From: Massilia alkalitolerans DSM 17462
GTDB taxonomy: Bacteria; Pseudomonadota; Gammaproteobacteria; Burkholderiales; Burkholderiaceae_D
Length of the DNA stretch: 64,000 bases
Assembly (NCBI RefSeq): GCF_000427785.1
Contig: NZ_ATYR01000017.1
Coordinates: 1-64,000 of the forward strand
Reading direction: 5' to 3'
In this document: piece by piece, positions 8,123-17,312 of the stretch
Numbering within the stretch: position 1 is the first letter of the stretch
How the letters are laid out: each line of letters starts with the position of its first letter
The notes under the pieces: generated by a model
The model's database searches: none
Told to the model about the DNA's origin: nothing
Seen by the model: the letters and a program-made list of their open reading frames with translations, nothing else
Made by a program: the position numbers and the translations under genes

Positions 8123-10087
8123 ATGCGACATTCTTTTACACCATCGGGCCTGACGCTCAGCCGGCTCGCCCTGGCCTGCCTGGGCGCGGCCCTGGCCTGG
8201 CCGGCGCTGGCAGCCGGCGACGTGCCGGCGAGCCAGGGTGAGCTGGCCGACCTGTCGATCGAGGAGCTGGCCAACATCCACGTCATGTCGGTGTCGAAGA
8301 AGCCGGAGCGCCTGCTCGATGCGCCAGCATCGGTGTTCGTGATCACGGCCGAGGACATCCGCCGCGCCGGCGCGCACAGCCTGCCCGAAGCGCTGCGGCT
8401 CGCGCCCAACCTGCACGTGGCACAGCGCTCCAGCTATGGCTACTCGATCAGCGCGCGCGGCCTGAACGGCAGCAACAATAGCGCCTCCAACAAGCTGCTG
8501 GTGATGATCGATGGCCGCTCGGTCTATGCGCCCCTGTTCTCCGGGGTGTTCTGGGACATGCAGGATCTGATGCTGGAAGACGTCGAGCGCATCGAGGTCA
8601 TCAGCGGCCCGGGCGGCACCCTGTGGGGCGTAAACGCCGTCAACGGCGTCATCAACATCACCACGCGCTCGGCCGCGGCGACCCAGGGCGGCCTGGCGGT
8701 GCTGCGCGGCGCGACCGATGGCGGGGATGCCGCCTTCCGCCAGGGAGGAAGCAGCGGAGAAACCAGCTGGCGCGTCTACGGCAAGCTGCTGCAGCGCGCA
8801 CACGGCGAGAACGGCGACGGCAAGCGTATCCATGACGCCTGGCGCCAGGCCCAACTTGGCTTTCGGGCCGACTGGAAGGACGGCGCCGACACCGTCAGCG
8901 TGAACGGCAACGCTTACCGTGGCGAGCCCGAACAGCCTGAACCGGGCGAGATCTCGGTGAGCGGCACCGCGCTGCGCCTCGGCGACATCGACACCGCGGG
9001 CGCCAACCTCACGGCGCGCTGGGAACGCACCCTTGCGGACGGCGGGCGCCTGTCGGTGCAGGCCTACCTCGACCACACACGGCGCGAAGTGCCACCCACC
9101 TTTACCGAGTCGCTGCAGATCGCCGACCTGCAGTTCCAGCACACGCTGCCGGCCTGGGGCCGCCACAGCCTGGTCTGGGGCGCGAACCTGCGCCACAGTT
9201 GGGACGAGGTGGAAAACAGCGAGGTGATCGCCTTTCTGCCGGCGCAGACAGAGCAGACCTGGTCCAGCCTGTTTGCCCAGGACGAGATCGCGTTGCGTCC
9301 CGACCTGAGCCTGGTCGTCGGGGCGCGTGCCGAGCGCAACGTCTATACCGGCCTGGAATTCCTGCCGAGCGTGCGCCTGTCGTGGCGCCTGGCGCCCCAG
9401 CACGCGTTGTGGACCGCGCTGTCGCGCACCGTGCGCGCCCCGACCCGCCTCGACGTGGACGCCTTCATCCCGGGCCGTCCGCCTTACCTGCTGCGCGGCG
9501 GTCCCCGGGTGCGCTCGGAGGTGGCGCGCGTGTTCGAACTGGGTTACCGCGGCCAGCCGCTGCCCGGCCTGTCGTATTCGGCGACGCTGTTCCACAACCA
9601 GTACGACCACCTGCGGACCCAGGAGATCGACCCGACCTGGACTTTCCTCACCTTCGGCAGCCTGATGGAAGGGAAGGCGACCGGCATCGAGATGTGGGGC
9701 AACTACCAGATGAACGGGGCCTGGCGCCTGTCGGCCGGCTTCACGGCGCTGCACGAGCGCCTGCGCCTGAAACCGGGCAGCAACGACGCCGCCGGCCCGG
9801 GCACCGCGGGCAAGGATCCGGAGCACAGCTTGCAGCTGCGCTCGCACCATGCGATCGATGAGCGGCGCGAGCTGGAGCTGGCGCTGCGCAAGGTGGCGGC
9901 GCTGGAGAATCCGGAGGTGCCGGGCTACTGGGCGCTGGACGCGCGCTTCGGCTGGCGCTTGACGCCGCAGCTGGAGCTGTCGGTGGTGGGGCAGAACCTG
10001 AATGGCAGCCACGCGGAATACGGGCCCGCCGACGCGCGGGTGGAGCTTGACCGCAAGGTGGCGGTCAAGCTGGTGTGGTCTTTGTAG
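8123..10087 (+). CDS. TonB-dependent outer-membrane receptor
   Basis: A 654-residue protein with a signal peptide (to about LPALAAGD), a TonB-box-like DLSIEELANI region, and a plug domain starting at KPERLLDAPASVFVITAEDI and containing IEVISGPGGTLWGVNAVNGV. The rest has alternating beta-strand character and ends VAVKLVWSL, with a terminal aromatic-rich strand as in outer-membrane barrels. Such receptors import siderophores, cobalamin, sugars or other scarce ligands using TonB energy. The N-terminal sequence DLSIEELANIxVxSVSKKPE is typical of a group that is not tied to one substrate, and no transport partner lies beside it, so the ligand is unknown. The stop codon TAG belongs to a GTAGGGYGG repeat at 10084. 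Confidence 0.92.
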   Translation: MRHSFTPSGLTLSRLALACLGAALAWPALAAGDVPASQGELADLSIEELANIHVMSVSKKPERLLDAPASVFVITAEDIRRAGAHSLPEALRLAPNLHVAQRSSYGYSISARGLNGSNNSASNKLLVMIDGRSVYAPLFSGVFWDMQDLMLEDVERIEVISGPGGTLWGVNAVNGVINITTRSAAATQGGLAVLRGATDGGDAAFRQGGSSGETSWRVYGKLLQRAHGENGDGKRIHDAWRQAQLGFRADWKDGADTVSVNGNAYRGEPEQPEPGEISVSGTALRLGDIDTAGANLTARWERTLADGGRLSVQAYLDHTRREVPPTFTESLQIADLQFQHTLPAWGRHSLVWGANLRHSWDEVENSEVIAFLPAQTEQTWSSLFAQDEIALRPDLSLVVGARAERNVYTGLEFLPSVRLSWRLAPQHALWTALSRTVRAPTRLDVDAFIPGRPPYLLRGGPRVRSEVARVFELGYRGQPLPGLSYSATLFHNQYDHLRTQEIDPTWTFLTFGSLMEGKATGIEMWGNYQMNGAWRLSAGFTALHERLRLKPGSNDAAGPGTAGKDPEHSLQLRSHHAIDERRELELALRKVAALENPEVPGYWALDARFGWRLTPQLELSVVGQNLNGSHAEYGPADARVELDRKVAVKLVWSL

Positions 10088-10110
10088 GGCGGACGGCGAA
10101 GCCGTCCACG
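10084..10110. repeat. Repeat family B, single hairpin copy
   Basis: GTAGGGCGGACGGC-GAA-GCCGTCCACGCC: the arms GGACGGC (10091-10097) and GCCGTCC (10101-10107) form a hairpin. The TAG at 10085-10087 is the stop codon of the TonB receptor. Same family as 22866-22975, 50210-50322 and 61042-61077. Confidence 0.75.
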
Positions 10111-10122
10111 CCAGGGTACGGC

Positions 10123-11643
<1,521 letters not shown>

Positions 11644-11659
11644 TCAAATTCGGGCATGT

Positions 11660-12274
11660 ATGAAACTCATCGGTTCCTTCACCAGTCCCTATGTGCGTAA
11701 AGTCCGCGTCGTGATGGCGGACAAGAAGCTCGATGTCAGCTTTGTGCAAGAAAACGTGTGGGTCCCGGAGACCACCATCCAGCAGGTCAACCCGCTCGGC
11801 AAGATTCCCTGCCTGGTCATGGAAGACGGCAGCACGCTGTACGACTCGCGCGTGATCGCCGAATACCTCGACACCATCTCCCCGGTCTGCAAGCTGCTGC
11901 CGCCGAATGGCCGCGAGCGCACCGAAGTCAAGGTCTGGGAAGCGCTGGCCGACGGCGTGCTCGATGCCGCGATCCTGGTCTTCCTCGAGCGGCGCGAGCG
12001 CTCCCCGGAGCAGCAGAGCGCCAAGTGGATCGAGCGCCAGATGGGCAAGGTGCATGCCGGCCTGCGCGAGATGTCCACCCGCCTGGGCGAATCGAGCTAC
12101 TGCATGGGCATCCACTACACGCTGGCCGACGTCGCCGTCGGCTGCGCCCTGGGCTGGCTGGCTTTCCGCTTCCCCGACATCGACTGGCGCGGCGACTACC
12201 CGAACCTGGCGCGCCTGGCCGATAAACTCGCCGAGCGTCCGTCGTTCCGCGACACCGTGCCGTTCGTCGCGTGA
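11660..12274 (+). CDS. Glutathione S-transferase family protein
   Basis: A 204-residue protein. The N-terminal thioredoxin-like domain begins MKLIGSFTSPYVRKVRVVM, with Ser8 in the usual catalytic Ser/Cys position, and has the cis-Pro and glutathione-binding elements LGKIPCLVMEDGSTLYDSRVI (Pro in IPCL; Asp-Ser in YDSR). The C-terminal helical domain contains YTLADVAVGCALGW, the GST N-capping box region. It conjugates or reduces substrates with glutathione in the cytoplasm; the substrate is unknown. The GTG start of the following kinase overlaps its stop, so they form a transcription unit. Start chosen at MKLIGS because the upstream in-frame residues lack family similarity. Confidence 0.92.
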   Translation: MKLIGSFTSPYVRKVRVVMADKKLDVSFVQENVWVPETTIQQVNPLGKIPCLVMEDGSTLYDSRVIAEYLDTISPVCKLLPPNGRERTEVKVWEALADGVLDAAILVFLERRERSPEQQSAKWIERQMGKVHAGLREMSTRLGESSYCMGIHYTLADVAVGCALGWLAFRFPDIDWRGDYPNLARLADKLAERPSFRDTVPFVA

Positions 12275-13203
12275 ACCCGCCCGCCACCACCGTCGTCTTC
12301 GGCGAAGCGCTGGTCGACGACTTCACCACCGAGCAGGTGGTGGGCGGCGCCCCTTTCAATGTGGCGCGCCACCTGGCCGCCTTCATGGCGCCGCAGCTGA
12401 TGCTCACCCGCATCGGCAAGGACAAGCCGGGCCAGGCGGTGTGCGCCGAGTTCGAGCGCTTCGCGATGAGCGAGGCCGGCCTGCAGGTCGATGCGATGGA
12501 GGAAACCGGCCGCGTGCTGGTCGAGCGCGGTGCCCGTGGCGGCCACCGCTTCACCATTTTGCCGAACCAGGCCTACGACTTCATCGACCGCGGCCAGGCC
12601 GAGGCGGCGCTGGAACATACGCAGCCCGGCATCTTCTATTTCGGCACCCTGGCCCAGCGCCACGAGCGCTCGCGCGCCACCCTGATGGCGCTGCTGCGCG
12701 CCACGCCGGCGCTGCGCTACCTCGACCTGAACCTGCGCGACGGCCAGGTGGACGAGCGCACCGTGACGCGCTCGCTGCAGGAAGCCAACATCGCCAAGGT
12801 CAACGAGGAAGAATTGCAGGCGATGTTCGGCTGGTATTTCCAGATCAAGCCGGACGATGCGGCGCTGGCGGCCGAAGAAGTGCACGCCTCGTGCCAGGCG
12901 CTGCTGCAGATGTTCTCGCTCGACGCGCTGATCGTCACGCTGGGGCACCGCGGCTCGGTGTACTTCGGCGCCGACGGGCAGGTGCTGATGCACCGCGATA
13001 ACCCGGCGCCGCCGTTTGTCATCGACACGGTGGGGGCGGGGGATGCCTTCTCGGCGATTTTCCTGCTGGGGAAGATGCGCGGCTGGCCGCTCGACCTGTC
13101 GCTGGCGCGCGCCAACGAGTTCGCGGGGGCGATCTGCGCGATTCCGGGGGCCGTCCCGCGGGATCTGGGATTTTATGATCAGTGGATGAGGAAGTGGCGC
13201 TAG
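12271..13203 (+). CDS. PfkB-family carbohydrate kinase (fructokinase-like)
   Basis: The 310-residue protein has both PfkB landmarks: an N-terminal GEALVDDF/GGAPFNVARHLA region (sugar binding, Gly-Gly) and the C-terminal signature DTVGAGDAFSAIFL containing the catalytic Asp and the anion hole. The family phosphorylates sugars or nucleosides with ATP; the GGAPFNVA start points to fructokinase-like members but the substrate is not proven. Translation starts at a GTG that overlaps the stop of the glutathione transferase gene (GTGA), an arrangement suggesting translational coupling. Downstream lies a pair of family A repeats and the convergent bfr gene. Confidence 0.92.
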   Translation: MNPPATTVVFGEALVDDFTTEQVVGGAPFNVARHLAAFMAPQLMLTRIGKDKPGQAVCAEFERFAMSEAGLQVDAMEETGRVLVERGARGGHRFTILPNQAYDFIDRGQAEAALEHTQPGIFYFGTLAQRHERSRATLMALLRATPALRYLDLNLRDGQVDERTVTRSLQEANIAKVNEEELQAMFGWYFQIKPDDAALAAEEVHASCQALLQMFSLDALIVTLGHRGSVYFGADGQVLMHRDNPAPPFVIDTVGAGDAFSAIFLLGKMRGWPLDLSLARANEFAGAICAIPGAVPRDLGFYDQWMRKWR

Positions 13204-13218
13204 TGGTTTGCTAGCAAG

Positions 13219-13318
13219 ATTGGGTTCCCGCCTTCGCGGGAACGACGGTCTTGAAGTCAACGGTATTAAAGCCGCCAGCATATGAACCGTCATCCCCGCG
13301 AAGGCGGGGATCCAATTT
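13219..13318. repeat. Pair of inverted REP-like elements (family A)
   Basis: Two copies in opposite orientation: TTCCCGCCTTCGCGGGAACG (within 13219-13250) and CGTCATCCCCGCGAAGGCGG (within 13286-13318), both with a hairpin around CTTCG/CGAAG. They fill the gap between the convergent kinase and bfr genes. This is the widespread CGTCATTCCCGCGAAGGCGG type of REP sequence. Confidence 0.85.
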
Positions 13319-13332
13319 TAAGAGGAACAGAG

Positions 13333-13803
13333 TTACTCGCTGATCTGGCTCTGCAGGTAGTTCTGGATGCCGACCTTCACGATCAGGTCCAGCTGCGTCT
13401 CCAACCACTCGATGTGCTCCTCGGTATCCTCGAGGATCATCAGGAACAGGTCGCGGGTCACGTAGTCGGCCGCCGCTTCCGCCGCGGCGATGCCTTCCTT
13501 GACCGTTACCTGGGCCGCGCGCTCGAGCTTGAGGTCGCATTCCAGCATTTCCTGGGTCGATTCACCGATGAGCAGCTTGTGCAGCGCCTGCAGGTTCGGC
13601 AGGCCGTCGAGCATCAGGATGCGGTCGATCAGCTTGTCGGCGTGCTTCATCTCGCCGATCGACTCGTCGTACTCCTTCTTCGCCAGCTTGCCGAAGCCCC
13701 AGTGGCGGTACATGCGCGCATGCAGGAAGTACTGGTTGATCGCGGTGAGTTCGTTGGTCAGCTGCGCGTTCAGCAGACGAAGAACGTTCTGGTCGCCTTT
13801 CAT
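13333..13803 (-). CDS. bfr: Bacterioferritin
   Basis: The 156-residue protein aligns without gaps with E. coli Bfr through the metal sites: Glu18, Glu51, His54, Glu94 and His130 are present, and Met52, the haem-binding ligand, is conserved in GEMKHADKLIDRIL. Bfr forms a 24-subunit shell that oxidises and stores iron. One ligand differs: position 127, the second bridging Glu in E. coli, is Thr here (EDTEEHIEW; codon ACC), with Glu at 128 and 129. Start is at MKGDQNVLRLL; a longer frame upstream has no similarity. Its reductase partner Bfd is encoded 220 bp upstream on the same strand. Confidence 0.96.
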   Translation of the reverse strand: MKGDQNVLRLLNAQLTNELTAINQYFLHARMYRHWGFGKLAKKEYDESIGEMKHADKLIDRILMLDGLPNLQALHKLLIGESTQEMLECDLKLERAAQVTVKEGIAAAEAAADYVTRDLFLMILEDTEEHIEWLETQLDLIVKVGIQNYLQSQISE

Positions 13804-13976
13804 GTGATGCCCTTGATGATGTTGAATGGGCTCCATGATAACAAACAAGCAGCCCGCTTTTGGGTCGAAAACGCTGAAAAAGCCCGGGAAATGCAGTGAA
13901 AATCGAAAAAACCGGCGGGAATGACAAGCGTTCTCGTTCCGCTGTGCGAACGCTTCTCAGTACCGTGGCGCGGGCG

Positions 13977-14000
13977 AAAAAAAACCCCGCGCAAGCGGGG
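13977..14000 (-). terminator. Rho-independent terminator of bfd
   Basis: CCCCGC (13985-13990), loop GCAA, GCGGGG (13995-14000), preceded on the plus strand by eight A residues that read as a U tract for minus-strand transcription. It ends the bfd transcript 24 bases past the stop, so bfr must have its own promoter in 13804-13976. Confidence 0.9.
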
Positions 14001-14023
14001 CAGGAGAGAGACGGTGGTGATGT

Positions 14024-14233
14024 TCAGGCCGCCTGCGGGACGCGGCGCACTTCGGTGATCGTGGTTTTGCTCTCGATGTGTTCGTGCAGGACTTCGCGTG
14101 CATAGCTCACGCACTTGCCGCACATGGTGCCGACGCCCAGTTCCTTGTGCAGTTCGGCGACCGAGCTGATGCCCAGGTCGACGGCCTGGCGGATTTCGCG
14201 GTCGGAGATGTTGTTGCAGACACAGACGATCAT
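14024..14233 (-). CDS. bfd: Bacterioferritin-associated ferredoxin
   Basis: A 69-residue [2Fe-2S] protein with the four ligands Cys4, Cys6, Cys38 and Cys41 (MIVCVCNNISDREI and GVGTMCGKCVSYAREVL), the exact Bfd spacing. Bfd binds bacterioferritin at the haem and delivers electrons that reduce the stored ferric core so that iron can leave. A Fur-box-like dyad sits 39-58 bases upstream of the start, as expected for a gene induced by iron starvation. The start chosen gives the canonical MIVCVC terminus; 12 extra in-frame residues upstream would reach into the regulatory region. Confidence 0.96.
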   Translation of the reverse strand: MIVCVCNNISDREIRQAVDLGISSVAELHKELGVGTMCGKCVSYAREVLHEHIESKTTITEVRRVPQAA

Positions 14234-14271
14234 CTTGAGGTTCCTTGGCGCTACTTGTTCACTTGGCATTT

Positions 14272-14291
14272 AAATGAGAATCAATCTCATT
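14272..14291. promoter_or_regulatory. Fur box upstream of bfd
   Basis: AATGAGA (14273-14279) and TCTCATT (14285-14291) are perfect inverted arms around ATCAA, giving the AATGAGAATxxxTCTCATT form of a Fur-binding site. It lies 39 bases upstream of bfd. The fur gene is also in this window (43516-43944). Confidence 0.8.
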
Positions 14292-14388
14292 CGTGTTCTA
14301 TTCTCCGTAAACTCGGCGGCGTTTGCAACAGGAATTTTGTGCTCAGCTGCCTTTTTTGTGATCTTTCTTTCGGCTGTGATCAAACCGC

Positions 14389-14409
14389 AAATAGAAATAA
14401 TTCGCATTT
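14389..14409. promoter_or_regulatory. Candidate Fur box upstream of feoA
   Basis: AAATAGAAATAATTCGCATTT has the AAATnnGAATnATTnnCATTT layout of a Fur site read from the minus strand (AAATGCGAATTATTTC). It is 56 bases before the feoA start, within the 231-bp divergent bfd/feoA gap. Less perfect than the bfd site. Confidence 0.6.
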
Positions 14410-14464
14410 AGGTTTATGATGCTAGCTATCTGTCTCATCAGCGCTACACTTACTGGACGCGACC

Positions 14465-14722
14465 ATGACTCTTGCTCCCTCCCTCACCACGCTCGACGCC
14501 CTTCCGGCCGGCCAGAGCGCTACCGTGATCCACCTGGCGCCGCCGGCGCAACAGGGTGGTTTCGACGTCCAGCGCCGCCTGATGGAGCTCGGCTTCGTGC
14601 CGGGCGAGCGCATCCGTGTGCTCAAGCGCGTACTGGGCGGCCCGCTGGCCGTCAAGGTCGGCGAATCGACCTTCGCGCTGCGCCGCTTCGAAGCGGCCCT
14701 CGTGTCGATCAAGCCGGAATAG
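14465..14722 (+). CDS. feoA: FeoA-family ferrous iron transport protein
   Basis: An 85-residue cytoplasmic SH3-like protein: ATVIHLAPPA, then RRLMELGFVPGERIRVLKR, then GGPLAVKVGESTFALRRFEA, the FeoA pattern. FeoA assists the FeoB Fe(II) transporter, probably by binding its cytoplasmic part. It is the first gene of feoA-feoB-(Cys-rich small protein), with feoB beginning 5 bases after its stop, and a Fur-box-like site upstream indicates repression by iron. Confidence 0.95.
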   Translation: MTLAPSLTTLDALPAGQSATVIHLAPPAQQGGFDVQRRLMELGFVPGERIRVLKRVLGGPLAVKVGESTFALRRFEAALVSIKPE

Positions 14723-14726
14723 TCGG

Positions 14727-16607
14727 ATGGGTGTCATGGAACAACAGGTGGCGTCGCGCACGCCCCTGGTCGCACTGCTCGGCAATCCCAACTGTGGCAA
14801 GACCGCACTCTTCAACCGCCTGACCGGCTCGCGCCAGAAGGTCGCGAACTACGCCGGCGTGACCATCGAACGCAAGGAAGGCAGCTTCACCTCGCCGGCG
14901 GGGCGGCCTTTTCGCGTGCTCGACCTGCCGGGCGCCTACAGCCTGAGCGCCCATACCCCGGACGAAGCCATCACGCGCGACGTGGTAGCCGGCCTGCGCG
15001 CGGGCGAAGCGGCGCCGGATGCGGTGCTGTGCGTGGTCAACGCGACCAATCTGCGCCTGAACCTGCGCATGGTGCTGGAGCTCAAGCGCCTCGGCCTGCC
15101 GATGGTGCTCGTGTTGAACATGGTCGACGTCGCCAGGAAGCGCGGCATCACGATCGACAAGGAAAAACTGTCCGCTGCCCTGGACATGCCGGTGGTCGAA
15201 ACCGTCGCCATCCAGTCCGGCGGCGAGCAGGCCCTGCTGGCCCAGCTCGACCGCATGGCCTTCGATACCGCCGTCAAGCCGAATCCGCTGTCCGCGATCG
15301 ACGCCGTGCCGGTCGAGGAAACCCAGCGCGAAGTGCGCCGCATCCTCGAGCTCGCCGTTGCTACCAGCGGCGATCGCGGCAACCTGACGGAAAAGATCGA
15401 CAACGTGGTGCTGCACCCGGTGCTCGGCCCGGTGATCCTGGCCGCCCTGATGTTCCTGATCTTCCAGGCCGTGTTCAGCTGGGCCGGCACGCCGATGGAC
15501 CTGATCGAGGCGGGCGTCGGCGCGCTCGGCGAGCAGGTCGGCGCGCTGCTGGGCGAAGGCGTGCTGCACAGCCTGATCGTGGACGGCATCATCGCCGGTG
15601 TCGGCAGCGTGCTGGTGTTCCTGCCGCAGATCCTGATCCTGTTCTTCTTCATCCTGCTGCTGGAAGACGTCGGCTACCTGCCACGGGCGGCCTTCCTGCT
15701 GGACCGCATCATGGGCAGCGTGGGTCTCTCCGGCCGCGCCTTCCTGCCGCTGCTGTCCTCGTTCGCCTGCGCGATCCCGGGTATCATGGCCGCGCGCACC
15801 ATCCAGAATCCGCGCGATCGCCTGGTGACGATCATGATTGCGCCGCTCATGACCTGCTCGGCGCGCCTGCCGGTGTATGCGCTCCTGATCGCCGCCTTCA
15901 TTCCCAACCGTGAAGTGGCCGGCCTGATGAACCTGCAGGGCCTGGTGCTGTTCGTACTCTATATGGCGGGCATCCTGAGCGCCATGGCGGTGGCCTGGTT
16001 CATGAAGCGCCGCAGCGACTACAAGCAGCAGGTACTCATGATGGAACTGCCGGCCTACCATTGGCCCCAACCGGGTGCGCTGGCGTCCGGCCTGTGGGAG
16101 CGTGCCAAGATCTTCCTGAAGCGGGTCGGCACCCTGATCCTGACCATGATGATCCTGCTCTGGGTGCTGTCGAGCTTCCCGGGCGCGCCGGAAGGCGCGA
16201 CCCATCCGCCGATCTACTACAGCGTGGCCGGCATGATCGGCCGCGCGCTGGAAGTCATCCTGGCGCCGATCGGCTTCGGCTGGGAGATCGGGATTGCCCT
16301 GGTGCCGGGCATGGCCGCGCGCGAAGTGGCGGTCGGCGCGCTGGCACAGGTCTACGCCCTGTCAGGCGGCGACGAAGCCGCCAATGCCCTGGCGCCGCTG
16401 GTCGCGCAGTCGTGGTCGCTGGCCACCGGCCTGGCGCTGCTCACCTGGTACATCTACGCGCCGCACTGCCTGCCGACGCTGGCCACCGTGGCGCGCGAAA
16501 CCGGCAGCCGCCGCTACGCCTGGATCATGGCCGGCTACATGTTCGGCCTGGCCTACGTGGCCGCCTTCATCGTCTACCGCACCACCTTGTTCTTCACGGG
16601 AGCCTAG
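14727..16607 (+). CDS. feoB: Ferrous iron transporter B (GTPase permease)
   Basis: The 627-residue protein has an N-terminal G domain: G1 GNPNCGKT (residues 19-26), G3 DLPGAYSL (from 66), G4 NMVD, followed by the GDI-like helical region and about eight or more membrane segments with the two inverted Gate motifs (FILLLEDVGYLPRAAFLLDR; SSFACAIPGIMAARTI). FeoB moves Fe(II) across the inner membrane using GTP/ATP. At 627 residues it is the shorter form lacking the long C-terminal tail of E. coli FeoB (773). Start taken at MGVMEQQ; Met4 is the alternative. The stop is 3 bases before the next gene. Confidence 0.96.
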   Translation: MGVMEQQVASRTPLVALLGNPNCGKTALFNRLTGSRQKVANYAGVTIERKEGSFTSPAGRPFRVLDLPGAYSLSAHTPDEAITRDVVAGLRAGEAAPDAVLCVVNATNLRLNLRMVLELKRLGLPMVLVLNMVDVARKRGITIDKEKLSAALDMPVVETVAIQSGGEQALLAQLDRMAFDTAVKPNPLSAIDAVPVEETQREVRRILELAVATSGDRGNLTEKIDNVVLHPVLGPVILAALMFLIFQAVFSWAGTPMDLIEAGVGALGEQVGALLGEGVLHSLIVDGIIAGVGSVLVFLPQILILFFFILLLEDVGYLPRAAFLLDRIMGSVGLSGRAFLPLLSSFACAIPGIMAARTIQNPRDRLVTIMIAPLMTCSARLPVYALLIAAFIPNREVAGLMNLQGLVLFVLYMAGILSAMAVAWFMKRRSDYKQQVLMMELPAYHWPQPGALASGLWERAKIFLKRVGTLILTMMILLWVLSSFPGAPEGATHPPIYYSVAGMIGRALEVILAPIGFGWEIGIALVPGMAAREVAVGALAQVYALSGGDEAANALAPLVAQSWSLATGLALLTWYIYAPHCLPTLATVARETGSRRYAWIMAGYMFGLAYVAAFIVYRTTLFFTGA

Positions 16608-16610
16608 GAC

Positions 16611-16874
16611 ATGTGGCAGGAGCTGGTCGCCGGGATCATCGTCGCGCTGGCCGTGCTGTATGCCGGCGCGAAGTACCTGCCGGACAGCTGGCGGCGCGCG
16701 ATCGTGCACCGCCTCTCCAGGGGCGGCCAGCAGTCGAGGCTGGTCAAGTGGCTGGACACCTCGGCCAGCTGCGGCAGCGGCTGCAACAGCTGCAATACCT
16801 GCGGACCGACCGAGCCCGTGCCGCCGCCCGGTAAGGGCAACGGCAAGGTCATCAAGATCCACGAGCGCCGCTAG
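16611..16874 (+). CDS. Small Cys-rich single-span membrane protein following feoB
   Basis: An 87-residue protein starting 3 bases after feoB. One N-terminal membrane segment (LVAGIIVALAVLYAGAKYL) is followed by a basic stretch and a cysteine cluster CGSGCNSCNTCG near residue 55-64. I believe it belongs to a small family found behind feoB in Burkholderiales (DUF6587-like). The position and Cys cluster recall FeoB-associated Cys-rich membrane proteins and the iron-sulfur FeoC proteins, which sit at the same operon position in other bacteria. Metal sensing or Fe(II) handling near FeoB is inference; no FeoC is otherwise present in this operon. Confidence 0.8.
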   Translation: MWQELVAGIIVALAVLYAGAKYLPDSWRRAIVHRLSRGGQQSRLVKWLDTSASCGSGCNSCNTCGPTEPVPPPGKGNGKVIKIHERR

Positions 16875-16890
16875 CGGCGCCGGCCGCGCT

Positions 16891-17271
16891 TCAAGGCGTC
16901 GCCACGTTGACCACGTGCCAGGCGCCACCCACCCCATCGCCGGTCTTGTCTCCCGCCTTCTTGTCCTTCACAAAGGTGTACAGCGGCTTGCCGCCATGCG
17001 CCAGCTGCTTGCTGCCGTCCGCGCGCGTGATCACGGAGTAGGGCGGGCGCGGGCTGCCATCGGCCTTCACGGGCGGCCAGTTTTTGGCACAGGCGGCGAC
17101 GCAGCTGCTCTTGCCGCTGCCGGCTTCATCCTTGTCATAGGTGTAGACGGTCATGCCGGCGGCATTGACCAGCACGCCGTTCGAGGACTTGAGGGGCGGC
17201 GCATCGGCGGCGCTGGCAGTGGTTGAAAGTAACAGGGCAGCGGCAATACTGGCAACACGAAGCAGGGTCAT
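16891..17271 (-). CDS. Secreted COG4315-type repeat protein
   Basis: A 126-residue protein with a signal peptide (MTLLRVASIAAALLLSTTASAA). The mature part has two copies of the short motif family of COG4315: GVLVNAAGMTVYTYDKDE with CVAACAKNWPPVKA, and KQLAHGGKPLYTFVKDKKAGD. Such periplasmic or lipid-anchored proteins are common and have no established activity. It has no lipobox cysteine at the cleavage site. I start at 17271 because the 12 extra upstream residues would precede the signal peptide. It converges on the feo operon; the DUF72 gene ends 41 bases upstream of its start on the same strand. Confidence 0.88.
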   Translation of the reverse strand: MTLLRVASIAAALLLSTTASAADAPPLKSSNGVLVNAAGMTVYTYDKDEAGSGKSSCVAACAKNWPPVKADGSPRPPYSVITRADGSKQLAHGGKPLYTFVKDKKAGDKTGDGVGGAWHVVNVATP

Positions 17272-17312
17272 GGCGGGCCTCCGGGCTGTGAATGCCTGGA
17301 TAGACAACAGTT

